Assembly (NCBI RefSeq): GCF_907164915.1
Contig: NC_061866.1
Location: 27,483,905 to 27,547,904 of the forward strand
DNA: 64,000 nucleotides
DNA from: Impatiens glandulifera
Taxonomy: Eukaryota; Streptophyta; Magnoliopsida; Ericales; Balsaminaceae
Reading direction: 5' to 3'
A model generated the notes under the pieces. The model was not told the origin of the DNA. It worked only from the letters and a program-made list of their open reading frames with translations, and searched no databases. Below, in pieces: positions 33,201 through 44,899 of the stretch (positions are counted from its first letter, which is position 1; each line of letters opens with the position of its first letter). Made by a program: the position numbers and the translations under genes.

Positions 33201-36200
33201 GCTACACGCTATTGACAAATATGATATGGTAATGTCCTGGCTGATTAATTCAATGACGAATGAAAAAGGAGAAACGTACATGCTTCACTAGAAAACTAAC
33301 AAAATCAGGGAGTTTGAATGAGTATTGTTTCAGCCCAATTGGAGCTAATTTACTCTTCCAAGAAGAATACATGCCTAACATGCACCTTAACCTCATAAAA
33401 GCAAAAGGAGCCCCTTCACATGAATCCTACTCATTTACCCTACTCAATCTTAGTCATCCATCGTTACTTGACATCACCATCTTTCATCCTTAATTCATAA
33501 GTTCGTAGAAGAACATATCGAGGTTGTGTATAGAACCCTAACTTACCTTAAGTTGACAACTGGGAAGGGATTATTATTCCAAAAGAATGAAACAATTAGA
33601 ATTGATTAATACTGATGTACACAATGCAGGGATTTGGTTATTGTTTTTATGTCTAGAAAACTCTAGTTACATGGAGGAGCAAGAAAGAATCTATTGTCTC
33701 AAATAATGTTAAATCCAAAATTAGATCCTTAGGGTTGTGAATATGCGAAGGCATTTGAGTCCAAAGATTAACTAGTACACTAAAAATGACTGGTAAGCTG
33801 CCTTTTTGTTTATTTTGTTATAACCACAGCAATCAATATTTCTAATAACTTAGTTCACCATTTTAGGACAAACCTGTTGAGATTGATGCACATTTCATCT
33901 TGGAAAAGAAAAAAAAAATGGAATGGTTCATGTTGTCTACATTCATACATAAAATCAAACTACTGAAACACTTCCAAGATCTAAATTTGAAGAACTGAGT
34001 TGCAAACTCTGCATTTTTTACAAAGGAATTAGTTAGATTCCATATTTATGTTATATCCCGATTTTGTGATATTCCTAATATTCAGGGATTCATTTCATAT
34101 ATTTTATAATTCAGATCGTTAGGGATTAGCATATTATTTTGTAGACTAGCCACTTTACTATATGCATTGCAATTCTTTCTTGATTAATAATAACATGAGA
34201 ATCAAGTTTCTCTTATCTTAAAGTTCAGAAATTACCAAATTACACTCAGGCAAATAAACTTTGATTGTGTTGTTAAGTTGGGCCCAATCCAGATATTCAC
34301 AAACTAAAGCGGTTAACAACCTTCCTGCACAACGAATAAGACTGTTATTATGCAAAACAAAAACAACTTACAAACAAATGCAAGTCACATTATTGTTACA
34401 CGTATTTAAGTACAAACAGAGAAAGTTACATTAATATGCAAATAAAGTACTTAAAGACTTAACTAACATGCCTCCTCAATTCATCATATAGGTTCAACAT
34501 GATCAATTATCACCTACAATATCTAGGTGCAAGAAATTTTAATCAGTAAAAATGACAATATCAGATGATTGCCATAGAGCTGATTGCCTACATCCAAAAA
34601 CTATATATGCAATTATAGTTCCAAATAACTATGCACTTAGAATAACTTAGGCAACATGTATCTAAATGATATGACCAAGGTGAGTGTAATCTAGTTTTCC
34701 TTTTATGTCTTTTGATGTAGATACTTCTGTTGGGGATCAGGAGTAAGGGATGCAGGTTTTTTCCTTGTTCCTCTATTCCCCATTTTGACATCCCTTTGAT
34801 TTTCTATGTAAATTGTACTTCATTGTGTTTATCATTTCAAAAGTTGATAACAACTTCAGCGTTCTGTTGTACTTCTAATGAAAGTTTAGATAACAGATCT
34901 AAATGATATATTCACTAAAATAGGCTAATTTAATCAGGATTCAGGATTATGCTGATGCAATCGAAACAAGGAATAGTGATAGGGTCTTAGCTATACTGGA
35001 AAACTCAAACAAGATAGTGGCAAGTAAAAAACAGACTCCCAATTCTGAAGCTATCAACTCTTTCATTCAGATAAAAGAAAGCTCTGAGACACTTCTAAGA
35101 ATATATTTGAGAATGTATCTTAAGCCTTTGGAGATAATGGTCCATCCACAGAAAGCAATCATACTACCAGGCTATGATAGCAGTATCTCAAGGATTCTTC
35201 ACAAAGACAAACTGCTTTATGGTCAAACAATTTAGCCTGAGATTAACCATTTATGGCATGCCAACTTTTTTACCAATGTAGAGTTTTCCTGATAATAATG
35301 ACCGTGAAAAAAGTCTATAACAAAACAGCCCAGTGTTAACATTTTATGTATTATCAGCGGAAACTTTATTAATACAAACATTTAATGTTTCGAAAAATAA
35401 AACCAAAAGTCGTCATAAAGGTAACAATTTTGAGGTTTCATGGTCAAGACTAGAGCTAAAAAATAAAAAATAAAAAGGTTTAAAGAATAACCAAATGCAG
35501 TAGCATGAAGCTTCTTTGCTTGGTCGTTGCAGCTTCCCAATAGTGCAGGGGGTGAGTCTTCATCTTTCTCTATTGCCCTATCTTCTTCCTCAATAGCCTC
35601 AAAAACACTTGCTCTGAGCTCCGCCTAGGATATGAATAGTGAGTAAAACTCTCAAGATAATTCACAGAACATCACGAAATTGAGAAGAATTCAGAAAGGC
35701 AAGACACAATTCCTCATGCTCAACTTGCCTTGAGAAAGATGCAGCTTTTAAGAAAGTAACAAGTAAAATGCATAAACTTTCAGCCAATTTCGCACACCCA
35801 AAAACCAACCCATATTAATTTCCTTAAATAGCTTTCACCCAATCAAATGTAAGATAGTGCTAGACCTATAGGTCATTCAAGTTAAGAACATAAGCTCAAT
35901 TGCAGAATTTCAAAGTTGTGGGTAAGTAAACGGACATTTTAAGCATCAAACCACCATATAAGTGAGTCAAAACCTAGATAACAGAAAACGTAGTTTCTTT
36001 ACATGCAACACTGGAGATCAAAATCCTAAAATCTTTAAAAAGACAAAAGCCCTCAAAGCCGCCAAACAATTAATCAGATAAAATGCAAAATATGCACAAT
36101 TTGAATCACCAGCTGAAAATAAAGATCTTGGTCAGTGTAGCATTTCCCTCTCAAGAACCCAAATATAACCCTTTAGTTTGAAGCGAAGAGATTCTGCCAT

Positions 36201-36365
36201 AAACATGAATCGGAGAATGTAGAGAGAGAATAAGTAAGATCAGTAAGGTGAAAATGTTTGAAGAAAGTTTGGACATACTCGGATCTTAGCGAGAACGCCC
36301 TTCTTCTCTAGGGTTCGCGTGACAAGGGTCTTGAGGTCCATCATTTCTCGGGTATAGTCATCCAT
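30278..36365 (-). CDS. TON1: TONNEAU1-type protein, complete eight-exon gene
   Basis: Coding exons on the minus strand: 36365-36279, 35624-35492, 34324-34236, 32140-32015, 31785-31649, 31267-31242, 31164-31008, 30320-30278. All introns are GT-AG, phases agree, and the sum is 798 nt (265 residues plus stop); Arabidopsis TON1 is about 260. The protein starts MDDYTREMMDLKTLVTRTLE. A LisH-type dimerisation segment (RLLTALVCEYLDWAQLN) lies at about residues 75-91, and the C-terminus contains RASTALENLQLDRKERNL. TON1 is related to animal FOP/OFD1-type centrosomal proteins. With TRM proteins and PP2A it organises cortical microtubules and the preprophase band that sets the division plane. Intron 3 is enlarged by transposons and exon 6 is only 26 nt. 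The 5' flank has GA repeats near 36,440. I see no defect. Exact UTRs are unknown. Confidence 0.95.
32234..34222 (+). mobile_element. Deleted copia remnant in TON1 intron 3 (antisense to TON1)
   Basis: Two diverged LTR-like blocks (about 32,250-32,450 and 34,016-34,215) share CCTAATATTCAG, TTAGGGATTAGCA and TTATTTT. After the first, TGGTATCAGAGCC at about 32,654 is a copia primer-binding site, followed by a gag-like stretch (ESYRAFKGDDEKYQIWDVEN, then MSWLINSMTNEKGETYM). Further on, an RNase H-like stretch with stops can be read near 33,545-33,700. Most of pol is missing. The right end lies within about 15 bp of the exon 3 splice donor at 34,235. Confidence 0.7.
32806..33226. mobile_element. 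hAT-like non-autonomous element inside the copia remnant
   Basis: Near-terminal inverted repeats TGTCAATAGCG (about 32,813) and CGCTATTGACA (about 33,208) with further GCGCTA/TAGCG words inside. It is flanked by AATATGGT and AATATGAT, an imperfect 8-bp duplication as expected for hAT elements. It splits the copia gag-like reading frame, which resumes on the other side. Confidence 0.65.
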
Positions 36366-38444
36366 GGTAGACGATTGTCTCTCTCTGTAAGATTGAGAAG
36401 GAAGGATATGTTTTCAGCACAAAGATGCTTCCTTTATGGTAAGTCAGGAGAGAGAGAGAGAGCACAGAAATGATGCCTGAGCGACAACGCTATAACGCCA
36501 CTGGCCACTGTTAACCAACTTTAACTCTTTTTTTTTCTTTTTTTTTTTTTCTTGTCATTCAATTTGAGTTTGAAAAAAAATTTAAATACAAAATTGAGCT
36601 TATAATTTTATTATATTTTCAAATTAGGATTTTAACTTTTAAAACTTATAATAAATTACTGATATTTGTGATGTTTAAAATATGATGATACATTATTAAG
36701 AGACATTTTTATTTAGTTTACAAGTGTAAATAAGTCTAGAGTCCGACTCTATAATAAGTTATTACCAATAAATAAAATTAAATGAGTGTTTACTAGTAGA
36801 AGATGAATAATCTAGAATAAATAAAATAATAAACTGAAACAATTAAATTTTATAAAACAAATTCATAAAGTAGCAATTTCAATAAGGTAAATGTTGAACG
36901 AATAACCTGGAGAATAAATTGAATCAATAATTTTAAAACAAGTGTAAGAATAGACCTAATATTACATAGATTTTTTTTATCCTAATGTGATCATTCATTA
37001 CCTAAAGATAATTATAATTAGTGAGTAGATATTTGAATTACTCTCTTCTTTATTACCATTTTTTTCTCGAGATTGATCGGTAATAGATAGGAAAGGGTTT
37101 AAAATACATTAAAATATAAATATATAAATCACAAATATATTTATTTATTTTTTTATATTTTATTTTTTTATATTTTATAAGAATTTTAAATTTATATTTG
37201 TATAATAATTTTTTTTTTTTTAAGAAAAATGGTACAACACCTATCTGATTACTAATTTAGTAAGAAATAAAAAATATTTTTTTTCTCTTATATTTTTTTT
37301 TAAGATATATTTTCTTTTTTTTACCAAATTAGGTAAATGCGGTATAAAATATAAAGATGTTGTTTATATTATTTATTTATTTTTAATATATTACACTATA
37401 TATCATATAAAAACATAAATAACTTGATATTATATTTTAAAAATATAATATAAGCGTGACTTACAAAGATTTTTTGAAACTGAATAAAGCATACAAAAAA
37501 AAAATCCAAATAAAACAGGACTTGCCACTTTTCATCCACCCATTGCCATGCCCTACTCATCAATATGCACCGTGAAGACAAAATCTCCATCAATGTTAAA
37601 TAGGTTCCCAGCAATTTTATGGGATGAACAAAGCACTAAAGATTTAAATTTGGACATTCTTTCTAGAAATGACAAACTTCATATTTTATATATATCAAAC
37701 ATACGTACAAACTCTTAACCAAAAAGTTAATAAATAATGTGTCTATTAAAATTGTGTCTATTAAAATTACATGAATTCAAATAAATATATTATTAAATTT
37801 GTTAATATATACATAATTAAAGTATATTCAAGAACATTATTTTATCAATATCCAAATAAAATATTTAAAATATATAATTTTAAATAAATTAATTATTTTT
37901 CTCAAATCTAGATTAGATGTTTCTAAATAGGGCATTATATTTAACTATAATTTAATTAAAATTATGTTTTTTAATATCCAAATCAATTAATTGATTTAAG
38001 TAAATTAAAGAAAAAAATTTTTGTTAAGTTAATCTCTAAAATTAAACCGTTCGGAAACTAACAAGTTTACGTGAAGTTTGATTAGATGTGCACGATATTA
38101 CTATTTCATAGAGAAGTTTCCAATCATTCAACCGAACTGGGACGTGTCAAAGTTTATCCATTAATTTGGGTGAAGTTACATAATTAGGGGAAATTTGACG
38201 AAATGATCCTGATAATGGGTCAAATTCGAAAAATGACCAACGCTTTATAAACTTAAAAAAAAAGACATTTTTGGCCTGCGAAATGTCTATCTTGCCCCCA
38301 TAACTGCCCAATACGTGTAATATTTAATATGTAATATATACGTGTATTACATATTATGCGTATTATGTAATATACGTGTAATATGTAATACATTTATTAC
38401 ATATTACTTACGCTAATAGAATATATCAACCTCACCTATTTTGA
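36338..38444. repeat. Tandem duplication, copy 1 (TON1 5' end, upstream DNA, MULE end)
   Basis: Runs from CCATCATTT in TON1 exon 1 through the 5' flank to the left terminal repeat of a MULE (from 38,187). It is colinear with copy 2 at 38,445-40,720. Copy 1 retains about 60 bp near 36,900-36,960 that copy 2 lacks. Confidence 0.85.
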
Positions 38445-38445
38445 C

Positions 38446-38472
38446 CATCATTTCTCGGTTATAGTCATCCAT
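38446..38472 (-). pseudogene. TON1 exon 1 fragment (first nine codons)
   Basis: Minus strand reads MDDYNREMM and then diverges into MULE terminal sequence. The TON1 copy has Thr where this has Asn. The TON1 upstream region follows it, so a duplicated promoter drives nothing recognisable. Confidence 0.85.
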
Positions 38473-39565
38473 GGCAGACGATTGTCTCCCTAATCTTGTC
38501 TCTCTCTGTAAGATTGAGAAGGAAGGATATGTTTTCAGCACAAAGATGCTTTCTTTATGGTAAGTCAGGAGAGAGAGAGCACAGAAATGATGCCTGAGAG
38601 ACAACGACATAACGCCACTGGCCACTGTTAAGCAACTTTAACTTTTTTTATTTTTTATTTTTTTTCTTGTCATTCAATTTGAGTTTGAAAAAAAAAATTT
38701 AAATACCAAATTGAGCTTTAAATTTTATGATATTTTCAAATTAGGATTTTAACTTTTAAAATTTATAAGAAATTACTCATATTTGTGATGTTTAAAATAT
38801 GATGATACATTATTAAGAGACATTTTTATTTAGCTTACAAGTGTAAATAAGTCGAGAATGACTCTATAATAAGTTATTACCAATAAATAAATTAAATGAG
38901 TGTTTAGTAGTAGAAGATAAATAATCTAGAATAAATAAAATAATAAACTGAAACAATTAAATTGTATAAAACAAATTCATAAAGCAGCAATTTCAATAAG
39001 GTAAATGTTTTTTATCCTAATGTGATCATTCACTACCAAAGATAATTATAATTAGTTAGTAGATATTTGAATTACTCTCTTCTTGGTTGCCATTTTTTCT
39101 CGAGATTGATCCGTAGTGGATAGAAAAGGGTTTAGAATACATTCAAACATAAATAAATATATAAATCACAAATATATTTATCTATTTTTTATATTTTATA
39201 AGAATTTTAAATTTATGATTTTATAATAATATAAAAAAAAATTTAAGAGAAATGATATATATAGCACTATTTGATTTAGTAAGAACTAAAAAAATATTTT
39301 TCTCCTTATTTTGTTTTTTTTCAAAATATATTTTCTTTTTCTTACCAAATTAGATTCGATATAAAGTATAAAGATGTTATATATATTATTTCTTTTTTTT
39401 AATATATTACACTATATGTTATATAAAAACATAAATAACTTAATATTATATTTTAGAAATATAATATAAACGTGAGTGCAAAGATTCCTCGAAACTGAAT
39501 AGAGCATAAAAAAAAATCCAAATAAAACAGGACTGACCACCTTTCATCAACTCATTGCCATGCCC

Positions 39566-39830
39566 AAGGACAGACTCAGAATTTTGAACTAGGGTGAGCT
39601 TAAAAAAAAATTTAAGATGGCTTAAAATAATAACGAGAAAATTTTGAAAAAAACAAATATATAAAAGTAAAATTTTACCATTTTTTTAATAATTAGATAA
39701 AAAAAACAACGAATTATATTAATTTTTTTAAGAGATTAAAGGTAATGTCATATTTCTACCGTAAAAAAAAATGTTTTTTTTTCGGGGTGGACTTGAGCCC
39801 ACCCGAACCCCTACATAGATTTGTCTCTAG
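39566..39830. mobile_element. Small hAT-like insertion in duplication copy 2
   Basis: Present only in copy 2. Ends AAGGACAGACTCAG and, as reverse complement, AGCTAGAGACAAATCTATG are weakly inverted. Flanks CCATGCCC and CTATGCCC fit an 8-bp hAT duplication with one change. A GGGTGRGCTT / GAGCCCACCC pair strengthens the inverted structure. No coding capacity. Confidence 0.65.
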
Positions 39831-40809
39831 CTATGCCCTACTCATCAATATGCACCGTGAAGACAAAATCTCCATCAATCTTAAATAGGTTCACCAGCAA
39901 TTTTATGGAATGAACAAATCACTAAAGACTTAAATTTAGACATTCTTTCTAGAAATGACAAACTTCATATTTTATATATATCAATCATTCGTACAAACTC
40001 TTGACAAAAAAAAAGTTCATAAATAATGTGTTTATTAAAATTACGTGAATTCAAATAAATATATTATTAAATTTGTTAATATATACATAATTAAAGTATA
40101 TTCGAGGACATTATTTTATTAATATCCCAATAAATTATTTAAAAAATATAATTTTTAAATAAATTAATTATTTTTCTCAAACCCAGATTAGATGTTTCTA
40201 AATAGGGCATTATATTTAACTATACTTTAATTAAAATTATGTTTTTTAATATCCAAATTAATTAATTGATTTAAGTAAATTAATTTTTTTTTTTGGTTAA
40301 GTTATTCTCTAAAACTAAACCGTCTATCAAAACTAACAAGTTTACGTAAAGTTTGATTAGATGTGCACTATATTACTATTTCATAGAGAAGTTTCCAATC
40401 ATTCAACCAAACTGGGGACGTGTCAAAGTTTCCATTAATTTTGGTGAAGTTACCTAACGAAATTTGATTAAAGGATCCTTATAATGGGTCAAATTCGAAA
40501 AATGATTCACGCTTTATAAACTTTAAAAAAATCGACATTTTTATCTGCGAAATGTCCGTCTTATCCCGTAACTGTCACATTACTACTTATTATTACATAA
40601 TATATATAATATATAATAGGTGTATTACATATTATGTGTATTATTTATTATGCGTAATACATAATACGTTTATTACATATTACACGTGATATGTAATATA
40701 TAAACCTCACCTCATTTTGACCATCATTTTAAATCGTTTTGACTCACGGCTTTCTCTCTCCAACTCTATAAACCTTATCCCTCCCTCTTACTCCCTTTTC
40801 CCTAAACTC

Positions 40810-40916
40810 TTCGTTCGTTCAAGATCAGCAACTGTCATGACTCTCCGTTCGTTCAAGATCAGCAACTGCCACGACTCTCCGTTCGTTCAAGATCAGCAGT
40901 TGCCATGACTCTCCGT
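40810..40916 (+). repeat. 34-bp tandem repeat, three copies
   Basis: TTCGTTCAAGATCAGCAACT followed by GYCAYGACTCTCCG, three times, in the likely 5' leader of the MULE transposase gene. A splice donor (GGGTATGTTC) follows at about 40,925. Confidence 0.85.
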
Positions 40917-41049
40917 TCTCAAATGGGTATGTTCATTTTATGTTATTTGATTTGATGATTTCTTAGTTAGTGATTATGAACACTAGGTTATATTCTTAGT
41001 TAGTGATTCGATAACTCTTGAATGCAAATATGTGAATACTATGTTATGA

Positions 41050-41165
41050 ACAAAGACAAATGTTGCTCATGCGTATTGTTGTTCACGCATATTGCTCACG
41101 TGTATTATTGCTCACGTGTATTGTTACTCACGTGTATTGTTACTCATGCGTACTATGTTATGAAC
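41050..41165. repeat. Short tandem repeat TATTGTTGCTCACGTG-like
   Basis: About six imperfect units of 16-18 bp (GCTCACGTGTATT, ACTCATGCGTACT), inside the probable first intron of the MULE transposase gene. Confidence 0.7.
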
Positions 41166-41579
41166 AAAGACTTGATTTGGATGTGAATATGCAAATACTA
41201 TATTTGTTCATGTGTATTGTTCATTAAGGAGGAGTTTCCTACTAGGTTTCATGAAAATACAATGTGGCAAAAATTGCCCACAAGTTTGCTTCAATGGACC
41301 TATTGGATATGGGCTCCTATCCATTAGATCCATAGTAGTAAACTTATAGAAAAGTTGATACATTAGATTTCTATGAAACCCTAGCAATAAAATCCTCCTC
41401 AGTTATGGTTAACGTCATCATCAAAAAGCAATAACATAAGTAAGTAAAAATCGTGAGTGAGGAACATTACAATTTGCGTATTACAATGCTCCTCAAGTGT
41501 ATTATTAATACATTCAACTTTCTAGTTTAAATAATTATCATTGAACTGTTTTCAATTGCATCTTTAAGTAATTGTTTAC

Positions 41580-43240
41580 TTTGATGGAGAGTGGAAAATT
41601 ACTGATGGTGTTACTCATTTTGTTCCAAAGTTAACCATAGATTTGAAAGTTCCCATAAATTCTACATATGCCGAATTAATTGACATGATCTATTTTGCTA
41701 CTAATGTTGACAAATCTAGATGTAATTTAGTGCTTCAAACCAAGTATAATACTTCAAGTATCAATGTCAAATTTTCTTTTATAACTGATATCAAACAATA
41801 TATGGAGTTGAAGTTCTCTTTAGATGAAACGATGTCAATCCACCATCGCACTGTACTGTGTGCCTCTTTAATAGAGAAGTTACTACCTTGAAACCCAACA
41901 AACCCAACTCAAGAAAGTGTAGTAGTTCTATAAATTGATGATACTGATGTATTCCCAAAGTTTCAACAGTAGGAGGTTGTCTTTGAAACTTAAAATGACA
42001 TAGACTAAGACTCAGTGTTTGTGTCTGAATGAGGGGGTTGGTGATTGGGTTGCTAATAACTCATGTTTGTGTCTAAATGAGGGGTTTGGTGATAGGGTAG
42101 CTAGTACCCAACCAAACAACAATGCTTGGGTTGCTAGTACCAAACCAAACAGTAATGATTGGGTTTCTAGTACCAAACCAAGTAGTGATTGGATTGCTAG
42201 TAACATACCAAGTAGTGAAAATTTGATACCTGAAGCATTAACTTGTGAAATCGGATTGGAATTCAGTACGTTGTTTAAGAATAAAAAAGAACTTCAACTG
42301 AGGTTACATAAATATGCGATAACTAATCATTTTGAATTCAAAGTGTAGAAGTAAAGAAAAGAACTTTGGTATGTGAAATGTTTGGATCCGAAATAAGTGG
42401 AGATTGCATGATGTAAAAGGAAAATCCTCGGAAATGTTTGAGATTCAGAAATTTGTAAAAGATCACACATGTTCAATTGTGACGAGACAAGAGGATGAAA
42501 GAAAATCACCATCATGGGTTATTGGGGAATGCATGAAAATCAATTATATGGGTCATCACCATGACCACATGCCTAAGAAAATAATAGAAGACATGCAGAG
42601 AATTTATGGAATAAAGATGAGTTATAATAAGGCTTAGAGGTCTAGGGAAAAGGCCCTAATGGCGGTACGAGAAACTGTAGAGAATTCCTATGGTAAATTG
42701 TCATCATACTTGTACATGTTGGAGATGAATAATCTGGGTATCATAACAGACATCCATACGAATTAGCTCGACCATTTTAGGTATTTTTTCATGTCCCTAG
42801 GCGTCTCGATTAGGGGTTTCAGAAGTTGTTGTCATCATGTATTGTGCGTCGATGCCATTTTTCTTAATCATAAGGATGGAGGTCAACTATTGGTGGCTCA
42901 TTGGATGCGAATGAGCAACTATATTTTGTTGCTTTTGGCATCGTTGATTCAGAGATTAATAACTCGTAGACATATTTAATGTAAAAACTAAGAGAATCTA
43001 TTGGGTTAGTCTCAAATATCGTCTTTATATCCGATAGACACACAAGTATTGTCAATGCCTTATGCCTAGTTTTTCTAAAAGTATATCACGGTGCATGTAC
43101 ATACCACATCAAGATGAATATTATGGACAAATTTAAAACTGATCACTGCCACACATAGTTTGATTTGGCTTCTTGTGCATACACTGTCTCAATGTTTAAT
43201 CGAAATTTTGACAAGATCAGGACTAAAAATGATTCCATAA
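41580..43240 (+). pseudogene. MuDR-type MULE transposase, broken and C-terminally truncated
   Basis: Pieces in order: FDGEWKITDGVTHFVPKLTI and VPINSTYAELIDMIYF (N-terminal region, about 41,580-41,700); a low-complexity section with repeated WVAST/WVSST words (42,040-42,200); a MuDR-type DNA-binding region (FKNKKELQLRLHKYAI, then EIQKFVKDHTCSI); and the catalytic domain (LGVSIRGFRSCCHHVLCVDA with the first Asp at about 42,852, KDGGQLLVAHWM, FISDRHTSIVNA with the second Asp, and ACTYHIKMNI). Stops at 42,347, 42,636, 42,765 and 42,979 and at least one shift break it. The final catalytic region and the SWIM zinc finger are absent: sequence from about 43,260 belongs to the opposing DUF1985-type gene. 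Confidence 0.8.
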
Positions 43241-43280
43241 TAGAAGAGAAAAATCGTTCAATCACACGGATTATACATAC

Positions 43281-44865
43281 CTCATCAATCTTCTCTACAT
43301 CTTCCTCCTCAAACTTCTCCTACACATTAGAAAAATTAGACAAAAAACGTGAATAGAAACAAAAAGCGTGAATGTGAATTATACATACCTCATCATTCTT
43401 ATCATTCTCATCCACAACACATCCTCCTTCAACACCACATCCTTCTTATCTTCCTTCTTCACCTCAACATTCTCCTCCTTCTTCTCCTTCCTCTTCAATC
43501 TTCTCCTGCTCAATTCCTCCTTTAGTGTGGCTGATATTATGCCAGTTTGTTCTTATAGTTAGTTGAACATCTCTTTTATGAGATTTATTTCAGTTTTTAG
43601 TTCATTTACCTCCTTCATCAGTTCATTCAATCTAAATTCATCATGGAGAGCTATTGATGTTGGAGTTATTTGAGGGTCATAATCATCTACTTGAGTCCTG
43701 ATGGCGCTGGGGATAGAATGAGATGTGCTAGGGTTGGGGAGGGATGCGGGGAGTAATTATTCTTCTCCTCATGGAAGGTTTGGTAGGTTTGGGAGGAACA
43801 TAATGAGAGGTGTTGGGGAAGGGTTTGAGTGAGTAATTAGTCTTCTCTTTCTCATGCTAGTGGGAGGAACTACATCTTCAATCTCTTCATATTTCCTTTT
43901 TCTCGAGTCATGTTCAAATAATGAATCATACAAATTACCTCATATATCTTCAAACTCCTCCCCACCATAAAAGATCTTCTCCTCTTTAGACACTTCCATC
44001 CTTTTGACAACCTTGCCATGCATGGAAGTTTGAAGATTAGAGGCGATGCTCTTTTTGTTGGATTTGTACTGTAATATCCTTGGGTAGACATGCTCATGCG
44101 CTTGTAGCATCGTCCTCTCGGTAAGTTTGGGGACAAACATTTTAATAACCTTATAGGTCCACACTTGGAAGGCTAGTGTGAACCCAAATACGGTATAAGA
44201 AACATTGACCTTCTTGTATTCCTTTTTCCCCATGACTTTCTTCTTGTTCAGATATACTGACCTGAAGTGTTCCAAGTCCTTGTTCAAACTCTTTAGGGTT
44301 TCTCTAAAGGACAACTTTCCCCATGGAAATTGGAGGAAAGTGTCGATGTCCTCGACCATGAGGAGGATTTTGATATTTAGTATCCTCCTTGCGTTAAGGG
44401 CGAAGAGATAATGGAAAACCATGAATACCAACCTGATCTTCCTTATTAGAGTAAGACATAAATATTGATTAAAGGTCTCCAGTTCTAACAATCAAATTAT
44501 AGTTAACATATTTAACTACCAAAGATGGACAATATTCAAATTCATTGAAGATGTTTTCCATCGTAAGGAATCTCCTAAATTTGAGGCCTTTCACCAAGGC
44601 ATACTCCTTCATCCTAAAGCACACAACTCCTGTCCATTCACGAGGAACTTCATTTGCTTAGAATTTGAGCTGCTATTCCTGAAGAACATTTGATGGATTA
44701 TTGTTCCTAAGAACCACAATCTCGGGCTCCTCTAAATAAAAATTGAATTTGGGTTTGCTCTACCCTTTACATTAGATCCATTACAGAAAACTTGTTGGCA
44801 ATGTGTGAAAGATTGGTTTTCCATGATACCCTAGCAGCAAACATAGAAATTATGGTTGACGCCAT
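43281..44865 (-). pseudogene. DUF1985-type gene carried by the MULE, broken
   Basis: Minus strand from an ATG at 44,865 (MASTIISMFAARVSWKTNL) after a TGTAG acceptor. Several stops follow in the first 350 bp, then an open stretch of 183 codons (44,491-43,940) whose core FPWGKLSFRETLKSLNKDL and FTLAFQVWTYKVIKM is the DUF1985 signature. The C-terminal part is acidic and spread over small exons, for example 43,319-43,281 (EKFEEEDVEKIDE), with GTATGTATAA donors. DUF1985 proteins usually end in a Ulp1-type cysteine protease domain. None is present here, and the sequence stops where the transposase relic begins. Similar genes are carried by Kaonashi-type MULEs. Confidence 0.75.
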
Positions 44866-44899
44866 CTACAAAAAAGGAACAACAATAAGTAAGTAAAAA

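Larger units (their letters stand above)
38445..40720. repeat. Tandem duplication, copy 2
   Basis: Second copy of the 2.1-kb unit. The junctions at 36,338, 38,445 and 40,721 all carry CCATCATTT, so the crossover used 9 bp of microhomology. Copy 2 has gained a 265-bp insertion (39,566-39,830). Confidence 0.85.

Noticed and set aside
35017..35235. 72-codon ORF inside TON1 intron 2
   Set aside because: No homology recognised, and it is within an intron of a complete gene on the other strand.
43368..43562. Ser/Thr-rich plus-strand ORF
   Set aside because: Antisense to the acidic, Lys/Glu-rich small exons of the DUF1985-type gene.
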